29,734 nt of DNA, taken from NCBI GenBank assembly GCA_003661185.1, contig QMVQ01000001.1, positions 1 to 29,734 on the forward strand, given 5' to 3'. The translations under genes were made by a program, and so were the position numbers. This DNA comes from Candidatus Alkanophagales archaeon. Lineage in GTDB: Archaea > Halobacteriota > Syntropharchaeia > Alkanophagales > B39-G2. Of this stretch, positions 23,151 to 29,734 are shown one piece after another; position 1 is the stretch's first letter; every line of letters starts with the position of its first letter. Below the pieces are notes generated by a model, which saw only the letters and a list, made by a program, of their open reading frames with translations, searched no databases and was not told the origin of the DNA.

Positions 23151-23435
23151 ATGCCGGAGCTTTATTTTGATTTGGACCTCTGCATAGAGTGTCGGAGCTG
23201 CGAGGTAGCATGTGCAAGGCAGAATAGGGAGAAAAGAGTAAAAATAGAGGTTTACGAGACGTTTCCGCTAAATCTGGAGTGCAAGCACTGCGAGAAGAGC
23301 CCATGTGTGGAAGTTTGTCCGACAAACGCCCTTGAGAGAAGGGGTTCTGTGGTTTACAGGAACGAAATGCTGTGCGTTGGTTGCAAGTCCTGCATGATTG
23401 CATGCCCATTCGGAAACATAGAATTCAAAGGATAA
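23151..23435 (+). CDS. Polyferredoxin with three [4Fe-4S] motifs (HycB/HydN-like)
   Basis: 94 residues; ATG 23151 immediately follows the TAA of the preceding gene. Twelve cysteines form three groups: CIECRSCEVAC, CKHCEKSPCVEVC with PTNAL, and CVGCKSCMIAC with PFG. This is the HycB/HydN/FdhB type of ferredoxin that shuttles electrons to or from molybdopterin or hydrogenase subunits; larger members carry a fourth cluster. No membrane helix is present, so it is cytosolic. Its overlap-tight position makes a complex with the FdhA/NuoG-like protein very likely. Confidence 0.85.
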   Translation: MPELYFDLDLCIECRSCEVACARQNREKRVKIEVYETFPLNLECKHCEKSPCVEVCPTNALERRGSVVYRNEMLCVGCKSCMIACPFGNIEFKG

Positions 23436-23483
23436 AAACCAATGTAAAAAAACTGTTAGCAGTGTGGTAGGAGGTGGATCGTT

Positions 23484-24587
23484 ATGAAACTCGTTGTTAT
23501 TGGCTGCGGATTTGCAGGAATAGAGGTTGTTGAAGGCGTGAGAAAAGGGATGAAGGATGCCGAAATTACGATGATAGATCCCAGAGCGCGGATGCAGAAT
23601 CAAAGCCTTTTTCCCGAGATCATCTCGGAAAAAGTCACTCCTGACGAGATAACTGGTGATTTATCATCATTTGCAAGGAAGCACGATGCGAAGTTCATCA
23701 ACGAAGCCGCTCTTTCTGTGGATTTCAAGTCTAAAGTTGTGAAGACTGAGCGTGAAGAGGTACCATATGATTTTCTTGCTATCACGGTGGGCGCTGTACA
23801 GTCATATTTCGGTATTCCTGGAGCAGAAGAACATTCATACTCGATAAATACACTTGAAGGGGCGCTGGAAGCAAAGGAAGCACTTGAAAGACTTGTAAGT
23901 TCTGGTAAAGACAGGATAGCGGTCGTAGGTGCTGGCCTGACGGGTGTCGAACTTGTCGGGGAACTTGTAGATAAATACGGTGGTAAACTGAAGATTACGC
24001 TCATCGAAGCGCTTTCTAAGGTTCTCCCCGCGTTCTCAGAGGCTAACCCGAAGGTATGCACGTACATTGAGAGGGTGCTGCGCGAGAAGAGGGTTGACAT
24101 CATGCTAAATGCGGCTGTTGAGCGAGTGGAAGATGATAAAATCTATTTCAAAGGTGGAGAACCACTGGATTATGATATGCTGTTCTGGACTGCGGGGATA
24201 AGACCTGCACCGCTTCTTGAAACGCTGGACGTTCCGAAAGAACGTGGCTGGATTAAGGTTGACGAAAACCTCAGGGTCGAAGGTATGAATGATGTCTTTG
24301 CAGGGGGTGACTGTGTGTTCACCATGATTGACGGGCGTTGTTCGGGTAAGAACGCCGAGGAGGCGGAGCGACAGGGGAGGATGATCGCAGAGAATATCGT
24401 GCGCTCGGAGAAGGGCAAACCTCTCGCTAAATACAGACCAAAGAATACCCTCGAGCGCCCGAGGGCTTTCATATCTTACGGTGGTGGTAAGGCGATCGCG
24501 ACATCGGGCAGGTTTATGATAAAAGGACGGATCGCATACATGCTGAAAAAGTACGTTGATCTACGCTTCATGAAGCGATTTGAGTGA
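23484..24587 (+). CDS. NDH-2-like FAD-dependent NAD(P)H dehydrogenase/oxidoreductase
   Basis: 367 residues of the two-dinucleotide-binding-domain flavoprotein family. The first GxGxxG is IGCGFAGIE at residues 6-14 (FAD). The second is AVVGAGLTGVELVGEL near residue 147 (NAD(P)H). The FAD-binding GGD motif is DVFAGGDC near 270. There is no redox-active CxxC, which suits NDH-2 or sulfide:quinone-reductase relatives rather than disulphide reductases. The extreme C-terminus is basic (KGRIAYMLKKYVDLRFMKRF) and could touch the membrane, as NDH-2 does. GGAGGTGG lies 7 bases before ATG 23484. It is separated from the ferredoxin gene by about 50 bp and stands just upstream of the insertion sequence. 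Confidence 0.78.
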   Translation: MKLVVIGCGFAGIEVVEGVRKGMKDAEITMIDPRARMQNQSLFPEIISEKVTPDEITGDLSSFARKHDAKFINEAALSVDFKSKVVKTEREEVPYDFLAITVGAVQSYFGIPGAEEHSYSINTLEGALEAKEALERLVSSGKDRIAVVGAGLTGVELVGELVDKYGGKLKITLIEALSKVLPAFSEANPKVCTYIERVLREKRVDIMLNAAVERVEDDKIYFKGGEPLDYDMLFWTAGIRPAPLLETLDVPKERGWIKVDENLRVEGMNDVFAGGDCVFTMIDGRCSGKNAEEAERQGRMIAENIVRSEKGKPLAKYRPKNTLERPRAFISYGGGKAIATSGRFMIKGRIAYMLKKYVDLRFMKRFE

Positions 24588-24658
24588 GTGTGTACAAAGA
24601 GAGGAGACAAATCCTCATGGTCTCTTACAAAACTTTGTCTATTATCTCTCCTGTGAGG

Positions 24659-24673
24659 TGCTTTGTGGCACAA
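24659..24673 (+). repeat. Left terminal inverted repeat of the insertion sequence
   Basis: TGCTTTGTGGCACAA, mirrored at 25572-25586 with one mismatch. It marks the end distal to the transposase start. Confidence 0.75.
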
Positions 24674-24726
24674 TTATAACATTGAATATTCCAAGTCCGT
24701 TTTTGATTAATGCCAATTATGTTTAT

Positions 24727-25528
24727 TCAAACAATGGAATAAACATTAATTCCGTTGAGTAGAATATTTAACATAGCATATTGGAATCTAATTTCATTCA
24801 CTATGTTATTCCATTTAACAGCACTAACATACTCTCCATATTCTCTTTTAGCTCTTGAAAATACGGTTTCATCCATCTTTCGCCATATTTGTATTTATCT
24901 TTCCATCCTTCATATCCAATCTCTTTCTTTTCCCTTACCATCTTAGCTCTCGCTGGAGATCCTCTCGCTTTCGTAGAAGAATTCTTCCTCGTTTTTATTA
25001 TCGGTTCTTTTCCTCTGCTCATAGGAACCATCTGCTATTGCCCTATTTGGTTTCCTTCCTTTGTTCTTCTCTGCCTTCTCTGCCAATGAAGGCAACATTT
25101 TTCCATCCCCTACGCATCTGTTACCTCTATTGATACAACCTCCTTTGTTTTTACATCCACCTCAATATGAACCTTGATCCATCCCCTCCTCACTTTCCAT
25201 TTATGACGAATCCATTCTCCTCTATTTGCTACCTTTACTCCAGAACTATCTACAGCAATAACAAAATCTTCTTTGTCTCAATGTTTTAGGCAAAGGTATT
25301 CCGATTTTTATTGCCCTTCTTATTTGACTGAATGATGGCGCTTTTATCTTTGGGATGTATCTTGATGAGCCTCAAGAAACATTCTATCTATCTGTCTTAT
25401 ATGAATGCAATCGTGCAATACATGAAAATGGCAAAACTCTCCGGATACTCATATGGCCTTCCTCCCTTCCCTTTATTCATCTTTTCGATTTCCTCATAAT
25501 ATTCCTTCCAATTCCTCTTTTCCGGCAT
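24727..25528 (-). pseudogene. IS5-family DDE transposase, inactivated by frameshifts and stops
   Basis: Fragments in order on the minus strand: MPEKRNWKEYYEEIEKMNKG and a start-proximal GRPYEYPESFAIFMY piece (from ATG 25528, with AGGGGATAGG before it). Next comes a piece with the first Asp (FVIAVDSSGVKVANRGEWI), a GDGKMLPSLAEKAEK/IADGSYEQRK piece with the second Asp, then YEGWKDKYKYGERWM and, in a further frame, DETVFSRAKREYGEYV with the catalytic Glu, ending RFQYAMLNILLNGINVYSIV. This D-D-E order and the E-T-V-F-S-R-x-K-R signature are typical of IS5-like transposases. At least three or four frame breaks and stops show that it is dead. Confidence 0.8.
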
Positions 25529-25571
25529 CCTATCCCCTCGGGATGCTGCCAGAAGATATATAGTTTACGGT

Positions 25572-25586
25572 TTATGCCACAAAGCA
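25572..25586 (-). repeat. Right terminal inverted repeat of the insertion sequence
   Basis: The reverse complement, TGCTTTGTGGCATAA, matches the left end at 24659-24673 in 14 of 15 positions. It lies near the transposase start. Confidence 0.75.
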
Positions 25587-25667
25587 GGTTTCGGCGCTGA
25601 TTTTCTAATTTTCTACATGCTGGTGGCGTATCTGCGGAGGTTGGGCGTTCGCATTGAAGTGGAGACG

Positions 25668-26015
25668 ATGTCCACGGTCACGTCGGTCGTCGTCACCGGT
25701 ATCTTTCTGGGAGCGACGCTCGCCGTGCTCCTGCCGTTCGTCCGTTTTGAGGTCGCAACGTTCTTCGCAGTGTTCATGCTCGGCATTTATGTTGCGCTTT
25801 TGAAAAGAGACGTTATTAAGGTAATTTTAGGGATTCTGCTCTCAGCAAATGCCTTATATCCGGCGTTAGCGTTACTTGAGCTGCCGTTTTCCATTTATTT
25901 GGTGTTTGACGTGACCGAGATTCTGGTGACGCTCGTGATGCTCTGGGTGGCGCTTTTGATCAAAGAGCGGTATGGGGCGTTAGACGGCTGGAAAGCGAAC
26001 CTACTGAGGTGGTGA
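25668..26015 (+). CDS. NuoK/MnhC-like small membrane subunit
   Basis: 115 residues from ATG 25668, preceded by GTGGAGAC; an in-frame ATG at 25617 would add 17 residues without a clear ribosome binding site. Three or four helices are visible (VTSVVVTGIFLGATLAVLLPF, VATFFAVFMLGIYVALL, VIKVILGILLSANALYPALAL, DVTEILVTLVMLWVALLI). The RDVIKVILGILLSANAL segment resembles the NuoK/MnhC family core, and the acidic residues in the last helix suit an ion-translocating subunit. The following NuoN-like gene starts 3 bases after its stop. The reading frame stays open upstream of 25617 into the insertion-sequence end, so an upstream gene or longer N-terminus may have been cut off. Confidence 0.65.
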   Translation: MSTVTSVVVTGIFLGATLAVLLPFVRFEVATFFAVFMLGIYVALLKRDVIKVILGILLSANALYPALALLELPFSIYLVFDVTEILVTLVMLWVALLIKERYGALDGWKANLLRW

Positions 26016-26017
26016 AA

Positions 26018-27457
26018 ATGGAGGAGGCAGCATACCTACCATTGGTGTTGATCCTGACGCCAGCGGTCGCAGGATGCTTGGCGCCGCTCATCGGCAAGGT
26101 CTCCGAAAAGGGCAGGGACGCATTTTCGGTGCTCATGGAAACATTGACGCTCTTGATTGCTGTTTATGCCGCTTACGTCTGTTTCTCGGGCGTGGCGGGC
26201 GGTGTTGGCATCTGGGACTTTGCGCTGGACAGACTCAGTGCGCTCATCGCGCTGAGAGTAACGATTCTCGGCTTCGCTGCAACGCTTTATTCCATTCATT
26301 ATATCTCAGAAGAACCTCACCTTAACCGGTATTATGCATGCCTGCACTTCTTCGTCGCCGGGATGCTCGGCATGGTGCTTACGCAGAACGTCGCCTTCAT
26401 GTATGTCTTCCTTGAGATTATGACGGTCGCTTCTTGCGTGCTCGTCGCCCACCGCACCTACAAGGAGGCGGCGGAGGCTGGCTACAAATATATCGTGCTC
26501 TGCACCATCGGTGCGCTTTTCGTGCTACTTGGCGTTGCGCTCACTTACCAGCACTTCGGCACGCTGAGCCTAGTGGCGGTGGAGAAGTTGGCGGCTGCTG
26601 ACGGCGTAGTTCCGATGTTCATCGCTTTGAGCATAATCTTTGGCTTCGGTTTGAAGGCGGGCATGGTGCCGCTGCACGCTTGGTTGCCGGATGCACACGC
26701 CGAGGCGCCGTCCTCGATAAGCTGCCTGCTTTCTGGCGCGATGATACACACCGCCGCTTATGCGATGGCGAAGGTTCTTTTCTCATTATTTGCGGCGGAA
26801 GCTTTCGGCATGATCGGATTGTTATTGGTGAGCTTTGGCGTTCTGAGCATGATCGTCGGGACGATGCTAGCGCTCGTGCAGACGGACATGAAGCGGCTCC
26901 TCGCTTACTCAAGCGTCGACCAAATGGGTTTCATACTGCTGGGCTTCGGCTTAGGCTCCGTCCTCGGAGCGATAGGTGCGGCTTACCACATCCTCAGCCA
27001 CTGCCTCGGCAAGGGGTTGTTGTTCCTTTCAGCGGGCGCAGTTATCAAGGCAACCGGCACTCGCAATTTCAGAGAACTCGGCGGGCTCTCCTCGAAGATG
27101 CCTGTCACTGCCGTCGTTTCGATGATTGCAGCGCTGTCCCTCTCCGGTGTCCCGCCATTTTCAGGCTTTATCTCTGAGTTCTTGATTTGTAAAGCAGCGT
27201 TCGAGGCTGGGCATCCGATTCTCGTGCTCATCATGCTCATCGTGAGCGTGACGACGCTCGCATATCTTTTGAGATTCTTGCACGCGACGTTCTTCGGCGA
27301 ACCTAACGGAAGAAGCGAGACGGCAAAGGAGGCTCCTGCAAGCATGCTTGTCCCGATGGTCATACTGGCGGCGCTTTGCATCCTCTTTGGCATTTTCCCG
27401 ACGCCGGTGATTGAATTTGTTCGTGTGGCATGTGCCACGCTGCTGGGAGGTGCGTGA
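26018..27457 (+). CDS. NuoN/MnhD-like ion-translocating membrane subunit
   Basis: 479 residues from ATG 26018, with GAGGTGGTGA directly before it; two in-frame GTG codons just upstream overlap the previous gene. About 13-14 membrane helices. The conserved Glu in helix 5 appears as FLEIMTVASCVLV (E133), the helix-7 Lys as GLKAGMVPLHAWLPDAH (K213). LVQTDMKRLLAYSSVDQMGF and LSLSGVPPFSGFISE are family hallmarks. Such subunits pump protons or sodium in complex I, Mrp antiporters and group-4 hydrogenases. It sits in the same operon as NuoB-like and NuoL-like genes. Confidence 0.88.
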   Translation: MEEAAYLPLVLILTPAVAGCLAPLIGKVSEKGRDAFSVLMETLTLLIAVYAAYVCFSGVAGGVGIWDFALDRLSALIALRVTILGFAATLYSIHYISEEPHLNRYYACLHFFVAGMLGMVLTQNVAFMYVFLEIMTVASCVLVAHRTYKEAAEAGYKYIVLCTIGALFVLLGVALTYQHFGTLSLVAVEKLAAADGVVPMFIALSIIFGFGLKAGMVPLHAWLPDAHAEAPSSISCLLSGAMIHTAAYAMAKVLFSLFAAEAFGMIGLLLVSFGVLSMIVGTMLALVQTDMKRLLAYSSVDQMGFILLGFGLGSVLGAIGAAYHILSHCLGKGLLFLSAGAVIKATGTRNFRELGGLSSKMPVTAVVSMIAALSLSGVPPFSGFISEFLICKAAFEAGHPILVLIMLIVSVTTLAYLLRFLHATFFGEPNGRSETAKEAPASMLVPMVILAALCILFGIFPTPVIEFVRVACATLLGGA

Positions 27458-27877
27458 ATGTTCGAGAAGCTCATAAAGCTCAGCCGGAAAAAGTCGCCGT
27501 GGGCATTCCACATAAATACGGGTTCGTGTAACAACTGTGACATTGAGATCATCGCCGCTTTGACGCCGAGGTTCGACGTCGAACGCTTTGGCATCCTGCT
27601 TGAAGGTTCGGCGAGGCATGCAGACATTTTACTCGTGACGGGCTTCGTTTCCAAGCAGAGCGTAAAGCGTCTGAAAAGGGTTTACGAGCAGACGCCGGAG
27701 CCAAAGCTCGTGGTCGCTGTCGGAGCCTGTGCGTGCAGCGGTGGCATCTTTAAAGACAGCTACAACATGGCTGGTCCCGTTGACAAGATAATCCCAGTGG
27801 ATGTCTATATCGGTGGCTGCCCGCCGAGACCACAAGCGATTATTGATGGAATAGTTGCGGCGTTGGAGAAGCTTTGA
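27458..27877 (+). CDS. NuoB/EchC-like [4Fe-4S] subunit of a complex-I or group-4 hydrogenase type enzyme
   Basis: 139 residues; ATG 27458 directly follows the upstream TGA. Cluster ligands are seen at C24 and C27 (GSCNNCDIE), C91 (VAVGACACSGG) and C121 (GGCPPRP), the pattern of the proximal cluster subunit of group-4 [NiFe] hydrogenases and NuoB. It receives electrons from a ferredoxin or Fe-S chain and passes them to hydrogenase or quinone. The Ni-Fe or NuoD-like large subunit is not in the window, so the reaction (H2, quinone or another carrier) remains open. Confidence 0.85.
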   Translation: MFEKLIKLSRKKSPWAFHINTGSCNNCDIEIIAALTPRFDVERFGILLEGSARHADILLVTGFVSKQSVKRLKRVYEQTPEPKLVVAVGACACSGGIFKDSYNMAGPVDKIIPVDVYIGGCPPRPQAIIDGIVAALEKL

Positions 27878-27897
27878 GCTAAGTAGGAGGTATAGAA

Positions 27898-29734
27898 ATG
27901 GACGTGATAACCGCAGCAATACTCGCAATTGCAATCCCGTTTGTGTTTGCGGCAATAGCTCCCGCCCTAAGCAAGGCGAGTCCGAAGCTTCAGGGCTGGC
28001 TCGCCACGGTTGGCATCTTGATCTCGGCGGTGCTCGTCGCTTGGATCACGCCCGCAGTCCTCAGGGCTAAGGGGCCGATAGTTGCGAGCTATGCATGGAT
28101 ACCACAGGCAGGCGTGCACTTCGCTCTTTACCTCGACCCTTTGGGCATTCTTCTCGCCTTGATTGCCTCGGGCTTCGGCTTCCTCGCCTTGCTCTATTCC
28201 GTAGACGACATGGAGCACGAGCACGGGCTTGGTCGCTACTATATGTGGATGCTGATGTTCATAGGTTCGATGGTCGGGCTCGTGCTCGCTGGCGACCTTC
28301 TCCTACTGTTCGTCTTCTGGGAGATGACTTCCCTGACCTCCTACGGGCTCATAGGCTTCTACAAGGAGAGACGTGAGGACGTGAGTGCTGCACTTAAAGC
28401 CTTTGTGCTGACGCACGTCGGCGGCATCTTTCTGTTATTCGGCATCTTCATAGCGTATTTGAACACTGGAACTTTCCTGTTTTCGGACATTGCGGCGAAA
28501 GGCTTTCCTGTTGGCAAAGAATTCTGGGCAGGCGTCGCCATTGCTTCGTTCCTCATCGGCGCAATCGCCAAATCCGTGCAGTTTCCAATGCACAACTGGC
28601 TGCCGAGCGCTACCGTTGCACCTTCTGCCGTCACGGCGCTGCTTCATGCGGCGGCGATGGTCAAAGCTGGCGTCTATCTCGTTGCAAGAATGTATACTTT
28701 ATTTCCAGAGTTCATGGCAGCATCATGGCATCTCGTGGTCGTGCTCATAGGCGCCGTGACGATGGTAGTAGGCGTGATGAACGCCCTCGTGCAAACCGAC
28801 CTGAAGCGGCTTTTGGCATACCACACAATAAGCCAGATTGGCTACATGATAACGGCGCTCGGCTTGGGCACGACGCTCGGCATCGCCGCCGGGCTTTTCC
28901 ACTGTCTAAATCACGCAGTCTTCAAGGGCTGTCTATTTTTGTGCGCCGGCGCTCTAATTTACGCAACAGGCTCCAGAAGCCTCGACGACTACGGTGGGCT
29001 TGCAAAGAACATGCCGGTGACCGCATTCGCCCTCATCGTGGCAGCAGCTTCCATTTCGGGCATTCCGCCGTTTAACGGCTTCGTGAGCAAGTGGTTGATC
29101 TACAGCGCGGCGATAGATGCTGGTTACGCATGGGCGGCGGTCGTCGCAATGTTCGTGAGCGCAATGACGCTCGCTTCTTTCGTGAAGGTCGTCCATTCAA
29201 CGCTCTTCGGACCACAGCCAAAGCGGCTTAAAGACGTGAAGGAAGTGCCGCCGACCATGCAGGCTACGCTCATAGTTTTGGCACTGGCGTGCATAATTTT
29301 CGGAATTGTGCCGAGGCTCCCACTAATGATAATAGGGTCTGCAGCAGCAGTTCTCGTCCCTGGAGGTATAACGGCTACGTATTTCGGCGTTATCACCGAG
29401 ATCGGGATTTGGGTGCCAACGGTGGCAACGCTCCTCATAATGGTAGGCATGGTCGTGGGCGTGCTGCTGTATTACGCCGGCATGAGAGCTGCGCCGGAGA
29501 AGCCATCCGCCGAGAAGAAGCTTCCTTTCATCGGCGGTGAGGACATAGACCCAGACGAGATGATTTTCTCGTCACACCACATGTTCACCGCCGTTAAGTC
29601 TTCGCTGAAGCCGTTCTACGGATTTGCGGGGCGTGGCGGCATGGACTTTGTGGACTACGGCTTTGCGGGTGTTATAGAAAGAGCATGCGATGCCTTTAGA
29701 AAGACACACACCGGCACTTTGCGCATGTATGTGC
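27898..29734 (+). CDS. NuoL/HyfB-like ion-translocating membrane subunit, cut by the window end
   Basis: Open from ATG 27898 (AGTAGGAGG 10 bases before it) through the last base without a stop, 612 codons visible. It has about 14 or more helices, the helix-5 Glu in FVFWEMTSLTSYGLIGFYKE (E142), the Lys in IGAIAKSVQFPMHNWLPSA (K225), and family strings LVQTDLKRLLAYHTISQIGY and SISGIPPFNGFVSKW. A late soluble stretch (KKLPFIGGEDIDPDEM) precedes HTGTLRMYV, close to the C-terminal helix end of NuoL-type proteins, so only a short piece seems missing. It would be the large pump subunit of the same membrane enzyme as the NuoN- and NuoB-like genes. Confidence 0.9.
   Translation, partial: MDVITAAILAIAIPFVFAAIAPALSKASPKLQGWLATVGILISAVLVAWITPAVLRAKGPIVASYAWIPQAGVHFALYLDPLGILLALIASGFGFLALLYSVDDMEHEHGLGRYYMWMLMFIGSMVGLVLAGDLLLLFVFWEMTSLTSYGLIGFYKERREDVSAALKAFVLTHVGGIFLLFGIFIAYLNTGTFLFSDIAAKGFPVGKEFWAGVAIASFLIGAIAKSVQFPMHNWLPSATVAPSAVTALLHAAAMVKAGVYLVARMYTLFPEFMAASWHLVVVLIGAVTMVVGVMNALVQTDLKRLLAYHTISQIGYMITALGLGTTLGIAAGLFHCLNHAVFKGCLFLCAGALIYATGSRSLDDYGGLAKNMPVTAFALIVAAASISGIPPFNGFVSKWLIYSAAIDAGYAWAAVVAMFVSAMTLASFVKVVHSTLFGPQPKRLKDVKEVPPTMQATLIVLALACIIFGIVPRLPLMIIGSAAAVLVPGGITATYFGVITEIGIWVPTVATLLIMVGMVVGVLLYYAGMRAAPEKPSAEKKLPFIGGEDIDPDEMIFSSHHMFTAVKSSLKPFYGFAGRGGMDFVDYGFAGVIERACDAFRKTHTGTLRMYV

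Larger units (their letters stand above)
24659..25586 (-). mobile_element. Degraded IS5-like insertion sequence with inverted ends
   Basis: About 930 bp, bounded by inverted repeats TGCTTTGTGGCACAA (left, 24659-24673) and the complement of TTATGCCACAAAGCA (right, 25572-25586), which match at 14 of 15 positions. The interior holds a decayed DDE transposase on the minus strand. The base composition is AT-rich, unlike the flanking GC-rich genes. I see no convincing target duplication. It separates the redox cluster from the membrane module, and its right end is about 30 bp from the first possible start of the NuoK-like gene. Confidence 0.8.

Noticed and set aside
24755..25133. Plus-strand frames across the insertion sequence
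   Set aside because: They are shadows of the minus-strand transposase remnants, rich in Ser, Phe and Leu without a domain.
26983..27654. 223-codon minus-strand frame
   Set aside because: It lies opposite the NuoN-like and NuoB-like genes, which have strong family motifs.

Overview
The window looks archaeal, most likely euryarchaeal in the broad Methanomicrobia/Archaeoglobi/Syntropharchaeia sense; the exact lineage cannot be fixed from sequence alone. The evidence is three archaellins followed by flaC/D/E-, flaG-, flaF- and flaH-type genes, TATA-like boxes about 21-26 bp before start codons (leaderless transcripts), an ADP-forming acyl-CoA synthetase alpha subunit, and a complex-I/group-4-hydrogenase-like membrane module.

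Layout. (1) 1-3.5 kb is an AT-rich stretch of small secreted or membrane proteins of unknown function. Two are broken: one by an in-frame TGA, one by two frameshifts. (2) 3.9-8.5 kb holds a small membrane protein, a GalT-like HIT-superfamily enzyme (minus), a two-lobed KaiC/GvpD-like ATPase, a winged-helix regulator (minus, tail-to-tail with the ATPase), and the first of two Ig-like surface proteins. (3) 8.5-15 kb holds the second surface protein, anchored by a C-terminal membrane helix, and the archaellum locus flaB1-flaB2-flaB3-(T-tract)-flaC/D/E-flaG-flaF-flaH. flaI and flaJ do not follow flaH. flaB1 has ATC where its paralogues have ATG. (4) 15-19 kb is metabolic: acyl-CoA synthetase alpha (plus), an ArgD-type aminotransferase (minus) and 3-hydroxyacyl-CoA dehydrogenase (minus). 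The convergent ends of the first two share a 25-bp unit present four times. (5) 19.5-24.6 kb is an electron-transfer cluster: a broken HydB-like Fe-S subunit, a HydG-like FAD/NAD(P) subunit, a molybdopterin-oxidoreductase-fold protein without a recognisable catalytic Cys/Sec, a poly-[4Fe-4S] ferredoxin and an NDH-2-like flavoprotein. (6) 24.66-25.59 kb is a decayed IS5-like insertion sequence with 15-bp inverted ends. (7) 25.6 kb to the window end is a membrane module: NuoK/MnhC-like, NuoN/MnhD-like, NuoB/EchC-like and a NuoL/HyfB-like antiporter subunit that runs off the window.

How the parts may work together (inference): HydG-like and HydB-like proteins would pass electrons between NAD(P)H and Fe-S carriers. 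The NuoG/FdhA-like and ferredoxin-like proteins would relay them to the NuoB-like subunit of the ion-pumping arm. This would be a non-standard electron-input module for a complex-I-like machine. The HydB-like gene is damaged in this sequence and the insertion sequence lies between the two halves, so the system may be decaying, or the sequence may contain errors. Archaellum and Ig-like surface genes form a separate cell-surface region, with the winged-helix protein as a candidate local regulator.
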